In this document: in pieces, positions 19,473 to 30,539 of the stretch
Layout of the letters: every line of letters starts with the position of its first letter
Numbering within the stretch: position 1 is the first letter of the stretch
From: an uncultured Hydrogenophaga sp.
Lineage (GTDB): Bacteria; Pseudomonadota; Gammaproteobacteria; Burkholderiales; Burkholderiaceae_C
Length of the DNA stretch: 64,000 nt
Reading direction: 5' to 3'
Assembly: GCF_958439165.1 (NCBI RefSeq)
Contig: NZ_OY288130.1
Span: 1-64,000 of the forward strand
Translations under genes and position numbers: made by a program
Notes under the pieces: generated by a model
The model's input: only the letters and a program-made list of their open reading frames with translations
What the model was told of the DNA's origin: nothing
Database searches by the model: none

Positions 19473-20351
19473 TCAATGCGCCTTGGCCCGCGTCACGAGG
19501 AAATCGACGATGTGATTGCGCAGCGGGTAATAGCCCTCCAAGTGGTGGAGCTGGCTGCGGGTGCGGCTGCGGGGCAGCGGGTTGACCACCACCTCGGCCA
19601 TGCCGCCGGGCACATAGCCGGCGGGCGTTTCCTGGCCGTTGGTCATGAGCAGGATGCGGTCGGCCAGCAGGATGGCCTCGTCCACATCGTGGGTGATCAT
19701 GAACACGGTCTGCTGGGTGTCGCGCACGATGCCCATGAGCTCGTCCTGGATGGTGCCGCGGGTGAGCGCGTCCAGGGCGCCGAAGGGCTCGTCGAGCAGC
19801 AGCATCTTGGGCTGGATGGCGAACGCCCGGGCAATGCCCACGCGCTGCTTCATGCCGCCGGAGAGCTGGCTGGGCTTCTTGTCGATGGCATGGCTCAGGC
19901 CGACCAGCCCGACGAACTTCTCCACATGCGCGTCGAGGTCGGTGCGGGCCATGTCGGGCCAGCGTGACTTGACGGCAAAGGCGATGTTCTGGCGCACGGT
20001 GAGCCAGGGCATGAGCGCATGGCCCTGGAACACCACGCCGCGCTCCAGGCTGGGGCCGGCGATCTCGCGGCCGTCCATGAAGGCATGGCCGCTGCTGGCG
20101 GTGTCCAGGCCGGCCAGCACGTTGAGGATGGTGGTCTTGCCGCAGCCGCTGTGACCGATGATGCACACGAACTCGCCGCGGTCGATACCGAAGGAAACGT
20201 CGGCGAACACCGGCTTGTCGGCCTGGTAGGCCTTGGCCAGCTGTTCGACCTTGAGGAAACCGCTCATCTTGGGATCTTTCGGGAGGGCCGAGACGGGCTC
20301 GACGGACAGGGTCTGGATGACGACCTCACGGTCGCTGGATTCACTCCACAT
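19473..20351 (-). CDS. Nitrate/cyanate-type ABC transporter, ATP-binding protein
   Basis: This 292-residue ABC ATPase of the NrtD/TauB/SsuB type has Walker A GHSGCGKT (about 55), the signature LSGGMKQR, Walker B MLLLDEPFGALD and the switch His in MITHDVDEA. The ATG at 20351 overlaps the permease gene by 11 bp; a shorter form from 20267 (MSGFLKVEQL) fits the family N-terminus better. The C-terminal extension SQLHHLEGYYPLRNHIVDFL is typical of the nitrate/cyanate subfamily. It powers import of the anion fed to CynS. Confidence 0.92.
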   Translation of the reverse strand: MWSESSDREVVIQTLSVEPVSALPKDPKMSGFLKVEQLAKAYQADKPVFADVSFGIDRGEFVCIIGHSGCGKTTILNVLAGLDTASSGHAFMDGREIAGPSLERGVVFQGHALMPWLTVRQNIAFAVKSRWPDMARTDLDAHVEKFVGLVGLSHAIDKKPSQLSGGMKQRVGIARAFAIQPKMLLLDEPFGALDALTRGTIQDELMGIVRDTQQTVFMITHDVDEAILLADRILLMTNGQETPAGYVPGGMAEVVVNPLPRSRTRSQLHHLEGYYPLRNHIVDFLVTRAKAH

Positions 20352-21204
20352 AGGTCACCACCTTCTGGGCCTGGGCGAACATGAGGTCGAGCAGCATGCC
20401 GACCACGCCGATCACCAGCACCGCAAAGATCACGTTGGTCAGCGAGAGGTTGTTCCACTCGTTCCACACGAAGTAGCCGATGCCGGTGCCGCCGACCAGC
20501 ATCTCGGCCGCCACGATCACCAGCCAGGCGATGCCCATGCTGATGCGCATGCCGGTGAGGATGGTGGGCGCTGCGGCCGGCAGGATCACCTGGAAGGCCT
20601 TGCGGATCGGGTTGACCTCCAGCGTGGCAGCCACGTTGAGCCAGTCGCGCTTGACCGAGGCCACGCCGAAGGCGGTGTTGATCAGCATCGGCCAGATCGA
20701 GCAGATGAAGATCACGAAGATGCCGCTGACGTCCGAGTCCTTGAGGGTGTAGAGCGCCAGGGGCATCCAGGCCAGCGGGCTGATGGGTTTGAGCACCTGC
20801 ACGAAGGGGTTGAACGCCTTCTGCATCAGGGGCGACATGCCGATCAGGAAACCGAGCGGAATGGCCACGGCCATGGCCAGCAGGAAGCCCAGTGCCACCC
20901 GACCCAGCGAATGGGCCAGCTGGATGCCGATGCCCTTGTCGTTGGGGCCCTTGTCGTAGAACGGGTCCGACAGGTGCTCCCAGCTGGCCTTGGCCACTTC
21001 CAGGGGCGGCGGGAATCCGCTGGCCTTCTCGGCACCCGGGTCCTTGCCCATCATCTTGGCGTACTCGATCTCCTCAGCCGTCATGCCGGCCGAGGAACCA
21101 CCGACGGAGGGACCGGTGGTGCCCAGCTGCCAGGCGCCGAGAAAGACGAACAGCAGCAGGAGCGACACCAGCGCAGCGCGCCATTGCAATCCGAGGGATT
21201 TCAT
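20341..21204 (-). CDS. Nitrate/cyanate-type ABC transporter, permease
   Basis: This 287-residue inner-membrane permease has the BPD_transp_1 fold. Six or so transmembrane segments are visible, the first at about 10-28, and the EAA-like loop ATLEVNPIRKAFQVILPAAAP contacts the ATPase. An extended first loop, about residues 30-75 (with YAKMMGKDPGAEK), is typical of NrtB/CmpB relatives. Its ATG at 21204 follows the receptor gene's stop by 2 bp. Confidence 0.92.
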   Translation of the reverse strand: MKSLGLQWRAALVSLLLLFVFLGAWQLGTTGPSVGGSSAGMTAEEIEYAKMMGKDPGAEKASGFPPPLEVAKASWEHLSDPFYDKGPNDKGIGIQLAHSLGRVALGFLLAMAVAIPLGFLIGMSPLMQKAFNPFVQVLKPISPLAWMPLALYTLKDSDVSGIFVIFICSIWPMLINTAFGVASVKRDWLNVAATLEVNPIRKAFQVILPAAAPTILTGMRISMGIAWLVIVAAEMLVGGTGIGYFVWNEWNNLSLTNVIFAVLVIGVVGMLLDLMFAQAQKVVTYVE

Positions 21205-21206
21205 GA

Positions 21207-22622
21207 TCAGGCCTTCCGGATGGCGAAGCTCTTGAGGTAGTCCGCCGGCTTGGCCGGGTCGAACACCTTGCCCATGATGGTGTGCTTCTCGTAAGTGGGG
21301 CCGGCCTTGAACTCCTGGCCCAGGTCCTTCATGTACTTGCGGGCATCGGTGATCAGGAAAACCTTCTCGGCGATGGCCTTGTAGTCCACCTCGCCCTTGA
21401 TGTAGCCCCATCGCTGCATCTGGGTGAGCATCCACACCGCCATGCTCTGCCAGGGCATCGGGTCGAAGTCGGCCCGCTCGGGCACGTTCTGGATCTTGCC
21501 CAGACCGTCGGCAAAGCGGCCGGTGAGCACCTGGTTGAGCACCGCCTCGGGCTGGTTCAGGTACTGGCTGGGCGCGATCACCTTGGCGATCAGTTCGCGG
21601 TTCTTCGGCTGGCGGGCCATGGCCGCAGCGGTGAGCACCGAGCGGTACAGGGCAGCGAAGGTGTTGGGGTTCTTCTGGATGAACTCGGTGCTGGTGCCGA
21701 AGGCGCAGCAGGGATGGCCGTTCCAGAGGTCCTTGGTCAGGACGTGGATGAAGCCGACCTCGTCGAACACCGCGCGCTGGTTGAACGGATCCGGGCCCAG
21801 GAAGCCATCGATGTTGCCGGCCCGCAGGTTGGCCACCATCTCGGCCGGCGGCACGACGCGGATCTGGACATCGGTGTCGGGGTTGATGCCGTTCTCTGCC
21901 AGGTAGTAGCGCAGCAGGAAGTTGTGCATCGAGTAGTCGAACGGCACCGCGAACTTGAAGCCCTTCCAGTTCTTCGGATCGCGGTTGTCCTTGTGCTTGA
22001 GCGACAGCGTGATGGCCTGGCCGTTGATGTTCTGGATGGTGGCCACATTCATGGGCGTGGCGTTGCTGCCCAGACCGAGCGAAATGGCCAGCGGCATCGG
22101 CGACAGGAAGTGCGAGGCGTCGTACTCCTTGTTGATCATCTTGTCGCGCACCAGCGCCCAGCCCGCGGTCTTGGTCACCTCCACGTTCAGGCCCTGCTTC
22201 TGATAAAAGCCCAGCGGGTGGGCCATGATCAGCGGCGTGGCGCAGGTGATGGGGATGAAGCCGATCTTGAGGTTGGTCTTCTCCAGCGCGCCCTTCTCCT
22301 GGGCCATGGCCTGCAGGCTGGCCACCGGCACCACGCTGGCGATCGCTGCCATGGCCGTGCCCTTGCCCACGGCGCGCAGGAAGCGGCGGCGCTGCTCGTC
22401 GTGCGGGAAGATGGCCTTGACCAGCGTCGCCTCGATGAACTCGTTGCTGTAGGCCTCGAATTCGGCGGTCTCGCTGCGCTCGCGCAGGGTCTTGGCCGCC
22501 TGGTCGGAAGCGCGTTGCACGGCTTCCTCGGCCTGGTGCTCGGCGACCGTGTGGTCACGGCCGCAGCTGCACTTGAGCATCAGGGGACGATCGGCGTTGT
22601 ACGGGTCGAAGAATTCAGACAT
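21207..22622 (-). CDS. Nitrate/cyanate-type ABC transporter, substrate-binding protein with late Tat signal
   Basis: This 471-residue NrtA/CmpA-family receptor has the NMT1/NrtA fold (NLKIGFIPITCATPLIMAHPLGFY onward). A twin-arginine-like export signal RRRFLRAVGKGTAMAAIASVVPVASLQA begins only near residue 80. It is preceded by a hydrophilic region with a CSCGRDH motif (about 18-24). Export as a folded protein through Tat is plausible. The receptor would capture nitrate or cyanate; the neighbouring cyanase favours cyanate. First gene of the operon, 137 bp downstream of the response-regulator gene. The ATG at 22622 begins MSEFFDPYN. Confidence 0.9.
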   Translation of the reverse strand: MSEFFDPYNADRPLMLKCSCGRDHTVAEHQAEEAVQRASDQAAKTLRERSETAEFEAYSNEFIEATLVKAIFPHDEQRRRFLRAVGKGTAMAAIASVVPVASLQAMAQEKGALEKTNLKIGFIPITCATPLIMAHPLGFYQKQGLNVEVTKTAGWALVRDKMINKEYDASHFLSPMPLAISLGLGSNATPMNVATIQNINGQAITLSLKHKDNRDPKNWKGFKFAVPFDYSMHNFLLRYYLAENGINPDTDVQIRVVPPAEMVANLRAGNIDGFLGPDPFNQRAVFDEVGFIHVLTKDLWNGHPCCAFGTSTEFIQKNPNTFAALYRSVLTAAAMARQPKNRELIAKVIAPSQYLNQPEAVLNQVLTGRFADGLGKIQNVPERADFDPMPWQSMAVWMLTQMQRWGYIKGEVDYKAIAEKVFLITDARKYMKDLGQEFKAGPTYEKHTIMGKVFDPAKPADYLKSFAIRKA

Positions 22623-22738
22623 GGCGCACCTCGTGGGTTGATGGACGAGGTGCCCCTTGCAAGCAACGGGCCAGATACCCGTGGGGGGCATGCCAACTGG
22701 CCCGCTTCTCGGCAGATCGCGGGGATCGGCACGACCCG

Positions 22739-22758
22739 TTGTAGGGCCAGCCCTACAA
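22739..22758. promoter_or_regulatory. Palindromic operator TTGTAGGG-N4-CCCTACAA upstream of the cyanate operon
   Basis: A perfect 8-bp inverted repeat with a 4-bp spacer lies between the response-regulator stop (22760) and the receptor gene, 117-136 bp upstream of its ATG. NarL/FixJ-type regulators bind inverted repeats of this size, so it is a good candidate site for the adjacent regulator. Its core TAGGG-N4-CCCTA recurs at 37476-37493. Confidence 0.6.
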
Positions 22759-22759
22759 A

Positions 22760-23434
22760 TCAGCGTCCGGTGCCGTGCCGCTGGGCGTACAGCGCCAGTT
22801 CGACGTCGTTCTTGGTGCCGGTCTTCTCCAGGATCCGCGAACGGTAGGTGCTCACCGTGTTGGCCGCCAGACCGAGCTGCGCACCAATTTCGCTCACGGT
22901 GCGGCCCTGGGTCAGCAGGCGGTAGACCTGGTACTCCCGGTGCGAGAGCGCCTCGGGCCCGCCCTGCGCGCCACCCTGGCCCACGGCGGCGGCCAGCGCT
23001 TCGGCCGTGGCCTGCGACAGGAACACCCCGCCGCCCGCCGCCTTGCGGACCGCCATGAGCATGTCGTCCGGGTCGGCGCTCTTGTTCAGGTAGCCGCAGG
23101 CACCCAGCTTGATGCAGCGCACCGCGTACTGGCGCTCCGGGTAGGTGCTGAGCATGAGGACCGGCAGGGCCGGGTATTCGCGCTTGAGGGTCTGCAGCAC
23201 ATCCATGCCGTCGATGCCGGGCATGGCGATGTCGAGCATGACCAGGTGCAGCCCCTCGGAGCCGCCCAGGGCCCGGACCTGCTCCAGCACCTCGGGGCCG
23301 GACTGGGCTTCAGCCACCACCTGCACGTCCGGCGCCTCGGCCAGGATCTGCTTGAGGCCCTCCCGCACGATGCGGTGGTCGTCCCCGATCAGCACCCGGA
23401 TGGTGTCGGTCAACACATCGAACTGCGTGTTCAC
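22760..23434 (-). CDS. NarL/FixJ-family response regulator
   Basis: This 224-residue regulator has a receiver domain (VLIGDDHRIVREGL, phospho-acceptor Asp in LVMLDIAMPG, Lys in GYLNKSADP) and a LuxR-type helix-turn-helix (LSHREYQVYRLLTQGRTVSEIGAQLGLAANTVSTY). I place the start at GTG 23434: it overlaps the kinase stop as GTGA and has AGGAG about 7 nt upstream. An ATG at 23470 would overlap the kinase by 40 bp. It should control the nitrate/cyanate operon downstream on receiving phosphate from the kinase. Confidence 0.88.
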   Translation of the reverse strand: MNTQFDVLTDTIRVLIGDDHRIVREGLKQILAEAPDVQVVAEAQSGPEVLEQVRALGGSEGLHLVMLDIAMPGIDGMDVLQTLKREYPALPVLMLSTYPERQYAVRCIKLGACGYLNKSADPDDMLMAVRKAAGGGVFLSQATAEALAAAVGQGGAQGGPEALSHREYQVYRLLTQGRTVSEIGAQLGLAANTVSTYRSRILEKTGTKNDVELALYAQRHGTGR

Positions 23435-24648
23435 AACGTGGCTCCTGCCTGCAGCAGCACCGTCAGGCACATGCGCGTGCCCTGTCCTGGTGCGCTTTGA
23501 ATGTCGATGACGCCGCCGAAGTGCCGCGCCCGCTCCCGCATGCCCATGATGCCGTAGGCATCCGGGGCCTCGAAGGCCTGGGGCGTGGCCCCCACGCCGT
23601 TGTCATGGACGCTCAGTTTCAGCTCGCCCCCCCGCACCGCAGCCCTGACCTGCAGGCGATCGGCGCGGGAGTGGCGGCCCACATTGCTCAGCATTTCCTG
23701 AAAGATCCGGAACACCGCCATGGCCAGTGGCTCCGGCGGCTCGGGCCATTCGCCTTCCGGGTCGGCCTCCATGCACCAGTCCAGTGCCATCTCGGCGCTC
23801 TGCACGAATTCCTGGGCCTGCCACTCCAGCGCCGCCCACAGGCCCTGGTGGTCCAGGATGCTGGGCCGCAGGTCGGTGATGATGCGGCCGACGTTGTCCA
23901 CCGCGTTCTCGATCAGCCGGCTCATGTTCTGGCACTTGCAGCGCATGCGCTGGCGCATGTCCTGGGCCTGCTCGGGCGGGCGGCCTTCCTGCTCGGACAG
24001 GCGCTTGTCCATCCAGTTGACGTCCATCTTGAGCGCCACCAGCAGGCTGCCCAGCTCGTCGTGCACCTCGCGGGCGATGCGGGTGCGCTCATCCTCCCGC
24101 ACCGACTCGGACCAGGCGGCCAGTTCCCGCACCTGGTGCAGCGCGGTTTCCAGCGCGTGGGTGCGCTCGCGCACGCGGGCCTCCAGCTCGTCCTTGGCCC
24201 GCTGCAGGGCGTCGGCTGCCCGCTTGCGCTCGGTGATGTCCACGAAGGTCACCACCGCGCCGCGCACCTGACCCTCGTCCAGGATGGGGTGGCTGCTGTA
24301 CTCCACCGGGAAGCACGAGCCGTCGCGGCGCCAGAACACCTCGCTGTCGATGCGGCAGGGCAGCCCCTGGCGGAAGGCATTGAAGATCGGACAGTCCTCC
24401 ACCGGATAGGCCGCGCCGTCGGCATGCGAATGATGGGTGAGGTCATGCATGTTGCTGCCCAGCAGCTCGGCCGGCTCGAAGCCGATCATGCGGGCACCGG
24501 CCGGGTTGATGAACACGCACAGGCCGTCCAGATCCACCCCGAACACGCCCTCGCCGGTGGAGTCCAGCATGAGGGCCAGCGGGTCGCGCCAGACCTGCTG
24601 TTCGGGCGCGCGGGTGGCATGGGCCGGCATGAGGACGTCTGGGGTCAT
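23431..24648 (-). CDS. Cytosolic PAS sensor histidine kinase (HisKA_3 / NarX-like core)
   Basis: This 405-residue kinase has one PAS domain (about 25-140, LDSTGEGVFGVDLDGLCVFINPAGARMIGFEP to the PAC end VTFVDITERKRA), a coiled coil, and an H-box REVHDELGSLLVALK with the phospho-accepting His of the HisKA_3 family. The ATPase domain ends in GIMGMRERARHFGG. No transmembrane segment or signal peptide is visible, so it senses a cytoplasmic cue. Cys residues occur in the PAS region (VEDCPIF, GLPC) and after the H-box (MRCKCQN), which could matter for redox or metal sensing. It is coupled to the response regulator by a 4-bp overlap. Confidence 0.88.
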   Translation of the reverse strand: MTPDVLMPAHATRAPEQQVWRDPLALMLDSTGEGVFGVDLDGLCVFINPAGARMIGFEPAELLGSNMHDLTHHSHADGAAYPVEDCPIFNAFRQGLPCRIDSEVFWRRDGSCFPVEYSSHPILDEGQVRGAVVTFVDITERKRAADALQRAKDELEARVRERTHALETALHQVRELAAWSESVREDERTRIAREVHDELGSLLVALKMDVNWMDKRLSEQEGRPPEQAQDMRQRMRCKCQNMSRLIENAVDNVGRIITDLRPSILDHQGLWAALEWQAQEFVQSAEMALDWCMEADPEGEWPEPPEPLAMAVFRIFQEMLSNVGRHSRADRLQVRAAVRGGELKLSVHDNGVGATPQAFEAPDAYGIMGMRERARHFGGVIDIQSAPGQGTRMCLTVLLQAGATL

Positions 24649-24737
24649 GGCAGCAGGTTAGCAATCGACATGCCACGGACGATACCCGCTGTCCCATGAT
24701 GCGGTGACAATGCCATACCTCCACTCCGTACCGTTTC

Positions 24738-25325
24738 ATGCTCCTGCTCGACCGACTCCTGCGCCAGCGCGAAACCCGGCGACGCCGCCTGCGGGTCCGG
24801 GCCTCCACCCCTGGCATGCTGGCCGCCAGCCTGCTGCGCTCCCCATCGGCCCTGGCCCAGCTCAGCGAGGACGACGCCGTCACCGTGGTGGCTTACATGC
24901 AGCTGCGGCGGTTTGAACGGGGTGAGTCGATCGTGAAGGAAGGCGACGATGCCAGCGGCCAGAACGGCTTCATGGCGCTGGTGGTCGAAGGCGAAGTGAC
25001 GGTGGAGTCCCAGCTGATGCACCGAGCCCAGCCGCTGACGGTGAACGTGCTCGGCCCGGGCGAGGTGCTGGGCGAGATGGCACTGCTCGACGGCGACGCC
25101 CGCTCGGCCAGCTGCAATGCCAGCACCGACGGCGTTCTGGCGGTGCTGCACCGCGAGTCGCTCCAGATGCTGATGGCCGAGGAACCGGTGACCGCCACCC
25201 GGCTGCTGGCCGCCGTGGGCTACCGGCTGAGCCTGCGCCTGCGGGAGCTGGAGGCCAAGTACAAGGTCTACGACAGCCTGGTGGCCTCCCTGCAGGCCGA
25301 GGTGGCCCGGCCCGGCCGGCGCTGA
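24738..25325 (+). CDS. Cyclic nucleotide-binding domain protein without DNA-binding domain
   Basis: This 195-residue protein has a Crp-like cyclic-nucleotide-binding beta-roll (about 50-150, with the phosphate-binding-cassette-like GPGEVLGEMALLDGDARSAS). After it comes a helical tail (LSLRLRELEAKYKVYDSLVASL) and no helix-turn-helix. An Arg-rich N-terminus (RQRETRRRRLRVR) precedes the domain. It may regulate a partner protein rather than DNA. It is divergent from the sensor kinase (89-bp gap). Confidence 0.8.
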   Translation: MLLLDRLLRQRETRRRRLRVRASTPGMLAASLLRSPSALAQLSEDDAVTVVAYMQLRRFERGESIVKEGDDASGQNGFMALVVEGEVTVESQLMHRAQPLTVNVLGPGEVLGEMALLDGDARSASCNASTDGVLAVLHRESLQMLMAEEPVTATRLLAAVGYRLSLRLRELEAKYKVYDSLVASLQAEVARPGRR

Positions 25326-25331
25326 GCCATG

Positions 25332-25355
25332 AAAAAACCCCGGCCGCAGCCGGGG
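25332..25355 (-). terminator. Rho-independent terminator of terC
   Basis: CCCCGGC (25338-25344) pairs with GCCGGGG (25349-25355) around a 4-nt loop. On the minus strand the stem is followed by six U residues (A6 at 25332-25337). It lies 25 bp past the terC stop and 6 bp past the convergent gene's stop. Confidence 0.88.
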
Positions 25356-25379
25356 TCGGTGATCAGGCCAGGGAAGGCG

Positions 25380-26330
25380 TCAGGCCTTGGGGGCGGTCTT
25401 GGCGCTCCAGATCATGGTGATGGTCAGGATGCCCACCACCACGCCCAGCGAGATGGCCACCGGGATCTTGTAGATGTCGATCAGGACCATCTTGGTGCCG
25501 ATGAACATCAGGATCACGGCCAGGCCGTAGTTGAGCAGGTGGAACTTGCTGGCCACCGCCTGCAGCAGGAAGAACATGGCGCGCAGGCCCAGGATGGCGA
25601 ACACGTTGCTGGTCAGCACGATGAACGGGTCCTGGGTGATGGCGAAGATGGCCGGGATGGAGTCCACCGCAAAGATCACGTCGGTCAGACCGACCAGGCA
25701 GATCACCATGAACAGCGGCGTGGCGATGCGCTTGCCGTTTTCCAGGGTGAAGAACTTCTCGCCGTCGAAGTTGCGGCTCACCGGGATCAGGCGGCGCAGC
25801 AGCTTGAGGGCCGGGTTGTCGTCCAGGCTCGGCTCCTGGCCGGCGGCCCACCACATCTTCACGCCGGTCAGGATCAGGAAGGCGCCGAAGACGTACAGGA
25901 TCCAGTGGAACTGCTGCAGCAGCCAGCCACCGACCAGGATCATGATGGTGCGCAGCACGATGGCGCCGATGATGCCGATCATCAGCACCCGCTTCTGGTA
26001 GGCCGGCGGCACCGCGAAGTAGGTGAAGATCAGCAAGAAGACGAAGATGTTGTCGACCGCGAGGCTCTTCTCGATCAGGTAGCCGGTGAGGAACTCCAGC
26101 GACTTCTCGTTGGCGATCTCGGTGGAACCGGTGGTGTCCTTGATGGCCCACCAGAACAGGCCGTTGAACAGGAAGCTCAGTGCCACCCAGACAATGGACC
26201 AGTTCAGGGCTTCCTTGACGCCCACTTCGTGAGCGCCCTGCTTCTTGAGGACGACGAAGTCGACGAACAGTGCCGCCAGAACGAAGGCGACAAAAACGAC
26301 CCACAGCCAGACTGGCGCGATGCTTTCCAT
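25380..26330 (-). CDS. TerC/Alx family integral membrane protein, probable Mn2+ exporter
   Basis: This 316-residue protein has seven to nine transmembrane helices of the TerC family (WLWVVFVAFVLAALFVDFVVL at the N-terminus; conserved acidic membrane motifs SLAVDNIFVFLLIF and DVIFAVDSIPAIFAI). Alx/MntP/TerC proteins export or balance manganese. The yybP-ykoY riboswitch in its leader supports a Mn2+ role here rather than tellurite resistance. The ATG at 26330 follows a GAGG ribosome-binding site; an upstream ATG at 26360 would sit inside the riboswitch. Confidence 0.93.
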   Translation of the reverse strand: MESIAPVWLWVVFVAFVLAALFVDFVVLKKQGAHEVGVKEALNWSIVWVALSFLFNGLFWWAIKDTTGSTEIANEKSLEFLTGYLIEKSLAVDNIFVFLLIFTYFAVPPAYQKRVLMIGIIGAIVLRTIMILVGGWLLQQFHWILYVFGAFLILTGVKMWWAAGQEPSLDDNPALKLLRRLIPVSRNFDGEKFFTLENGKRIATPLFMVICLVGLTDVIFAVDSIPAIFAITQDPFIVLTSNVFAILGLRAMFFLLQAVASKFHLLNYGLAVILMFIGTKMVLIDIYKIPVAISLGVVVGILTITMIWSAKTAPKA

Positions 26331-26354
26331 GAAATACCTCGGATTGGTGTTGAC

Positions 26355-26497
26355 GAACACCCCAAGGTCTTGTCAGCAACCGGCATGGCGCCGGTTGGGC
26401 AGTTCCCGGCAGCGGTGAGACTGCGGATTGACGAGAACTCCGTCCGCCGAGGGCCCGGCGTGGTGCCGGGTGGCAGATGACTACTCCCCTTGAAGGG
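26355..26497 (-). promoter_or_regulatory. yybP-ykoY manganese riboswitch of terC
   Basis: On the minus strand, CUUCAAGGGGAGUAG (5' end near 26497) and UGACAAGACCUUGGGG (3' end near 26355) are the two signature halves of the yybP-ykoY aptamer. CUUCAAGG and CCUUGGGG can form the closing P1 helix (8 bp, two G-U). A -10-like CATAAT at 26505-26510 puts the start just before the aptamer. Members of this class bind Mn2+ and switch on exporters. No covariance-model search was run. Confidence 0.88.
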
Positions 26498-26552
26498 ACG
26501 GCAGATTATGCCAAAGGCCCGAATGACCCCGGACGCCGACCGGGAATCCGGA

Positions 26553-27611
<1,059 letters not shown>

Positions 27612-27683
27612 CCCGCCATTGTAGGAAGACCCCCCGCGCGGAGCCGCAGGAACGGGGCCGGAAATCCCCGACAATCACGGCCC

Positions 27684-28103
27684 ATGAAGCACCTCACCCC
27701 CACGCAGGCCTGGTCCTGGCTGCAGGCCGAACGGCAAGCCCGCGAAGCCCGTGGCGAGGCACCGCCGCTGTTCGTGGACGTGCGCATGGAGATCGAGTCG
27801 CTCTACGTGGGCCGCCCGCCCGGGGTCGAGAACATCCCCTGGTACGAATACCCCGACCTCACCCCCGATCCGGCGCGTTTTGCCCGGATGGTGGAATCCG
27901 AGGCCGGTGACAAGGCCCGTCCCGTCCTGCTGATCTGCCGCAGCGGCAAGCGCACGCTGGACGCCGGCACCGCCCTGGAAGCGGCCGGCTTCACCGACGT
28001 CAGCCATGTGGTCAACGGCTTCGAGGGCGAGCTCAACGAGCACTTCAAGCGCTCCAGCGTGAACGGCTGGCGCTTCGAAGGTCTGCCCTGGGAACAGATG
28101 TAA
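27684..28103 (+). CDS. Single-domain rhodanese-like protein
   Basis: This 139-residue protein is a single rhodanese domain (FVDVRMEIESLYVGRPPGVENIPWYEY) with the active Cys in LLICRSGKRTLDA, an intact six-residue CRSGKR loop. Such proteins transfer sulfane sulfur to acceptors such as cyanide or thiols; the partner is unknown. It is divergent from metH1 (72-bp gap) and 4 bp upstream of recQ, with which it is probably co-transcribed. Confidence 0.88.
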   Translation: MKHLTPTQAWSWLQAERQAREARGEAPPLFVDVRMEIESLYVGRPPGVENIPWYEYPDLTPDPARFARMVESEAGDKARPVLLICRSGKRTLDAGTALEAAGFTDVSHVVNGFEGELNEHFKRSSVNGWRFEGLPWEQM

Positions 28104-28107
28104 TCCG

Positions 28108-30009
<1,902 letters not shown>

Positions 30010-30178
30010 GCCCTCAAGTTTTCAGCAGCCCGGTCGAGAACCTAGGTCTGACAGCCTTTGCCGTCCGTCGGCGAGCCGGGCTGTGAACCCTGTCACGGCC
30101 TCAAGCCAGCCCGTGGCCTGTCGATGACATGGGTGTCCGGGAAAATTCCTTCCCGGCGGTTCCCGACAGGAGTGCGGC

Positions 30179-30520
30179 ATGTTCTTCAAGCTGCCTTGGT
30201 TCAAGAAACATCAGACCCCGACCTACCAGCACACCGAGATGCTGGAAATGGATTTCCTCATCGACGAGTTCCATGAAGCCCTGGCCGACATCCAGGACCC
30301 GCTGCGCGGCCGCCTGCATGCCGCGGTGATGCTGGCCCAGTCCCCGAAGGACCTGTGGTTCCTGCGCAGCAAGATCTTCAATCTGGTGTCGCGGCAGCAC
30401 TGCGAGTCGGAGGCCAACCGCCGCATCGCACGGCTCGACCAGAAGCTGCAGTTCTTCGTCCAGAACCACCCCGACTATTCGCCCGAGGAAATCCCCTCGC
30501 GGCCCATGACCCTGCACTGA
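30179..30520 (+). CDS. Conserved-looking hypothetical protein
   Basis: This 113-residue soluble, mostly helical protein begins MFFKLPWFKKHQTP and contains charged helices such as RRIARLDQKLQFFV. No signal peptide, membrane segment or known motif is seen. The Lys/Arg-rich start and helical content might suit a nucleic acid- or protein-binding adaptor, but no function is proposed. An AGGAG ribosome-binding site precedes the ATG, which argues that it is a real gene. It converges with the AAA+ ATPase gene (19-bp gap). Confidence 0.65.
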   Translation: MFFKLPWFKKHQTPTYQHTEMLEMDFLIDEFHEALADIQDPLRGRLHAAVMLAQSPKDLWFLRSKIFNLVSRQHCESEANRRIARLDQKLQFFVQNHPDYSPEEIPSRPMTLH

Positions 30521-30539
30521 TCGCCCGTGCCGCGCCGCC

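Noticed and set aside
26331..26360. Upstream start of terC at 26360
   Set aside because: It lies in the 3' end of the Mn riboswitch, whereas 26330 has a GAGG ribosome-binding site.
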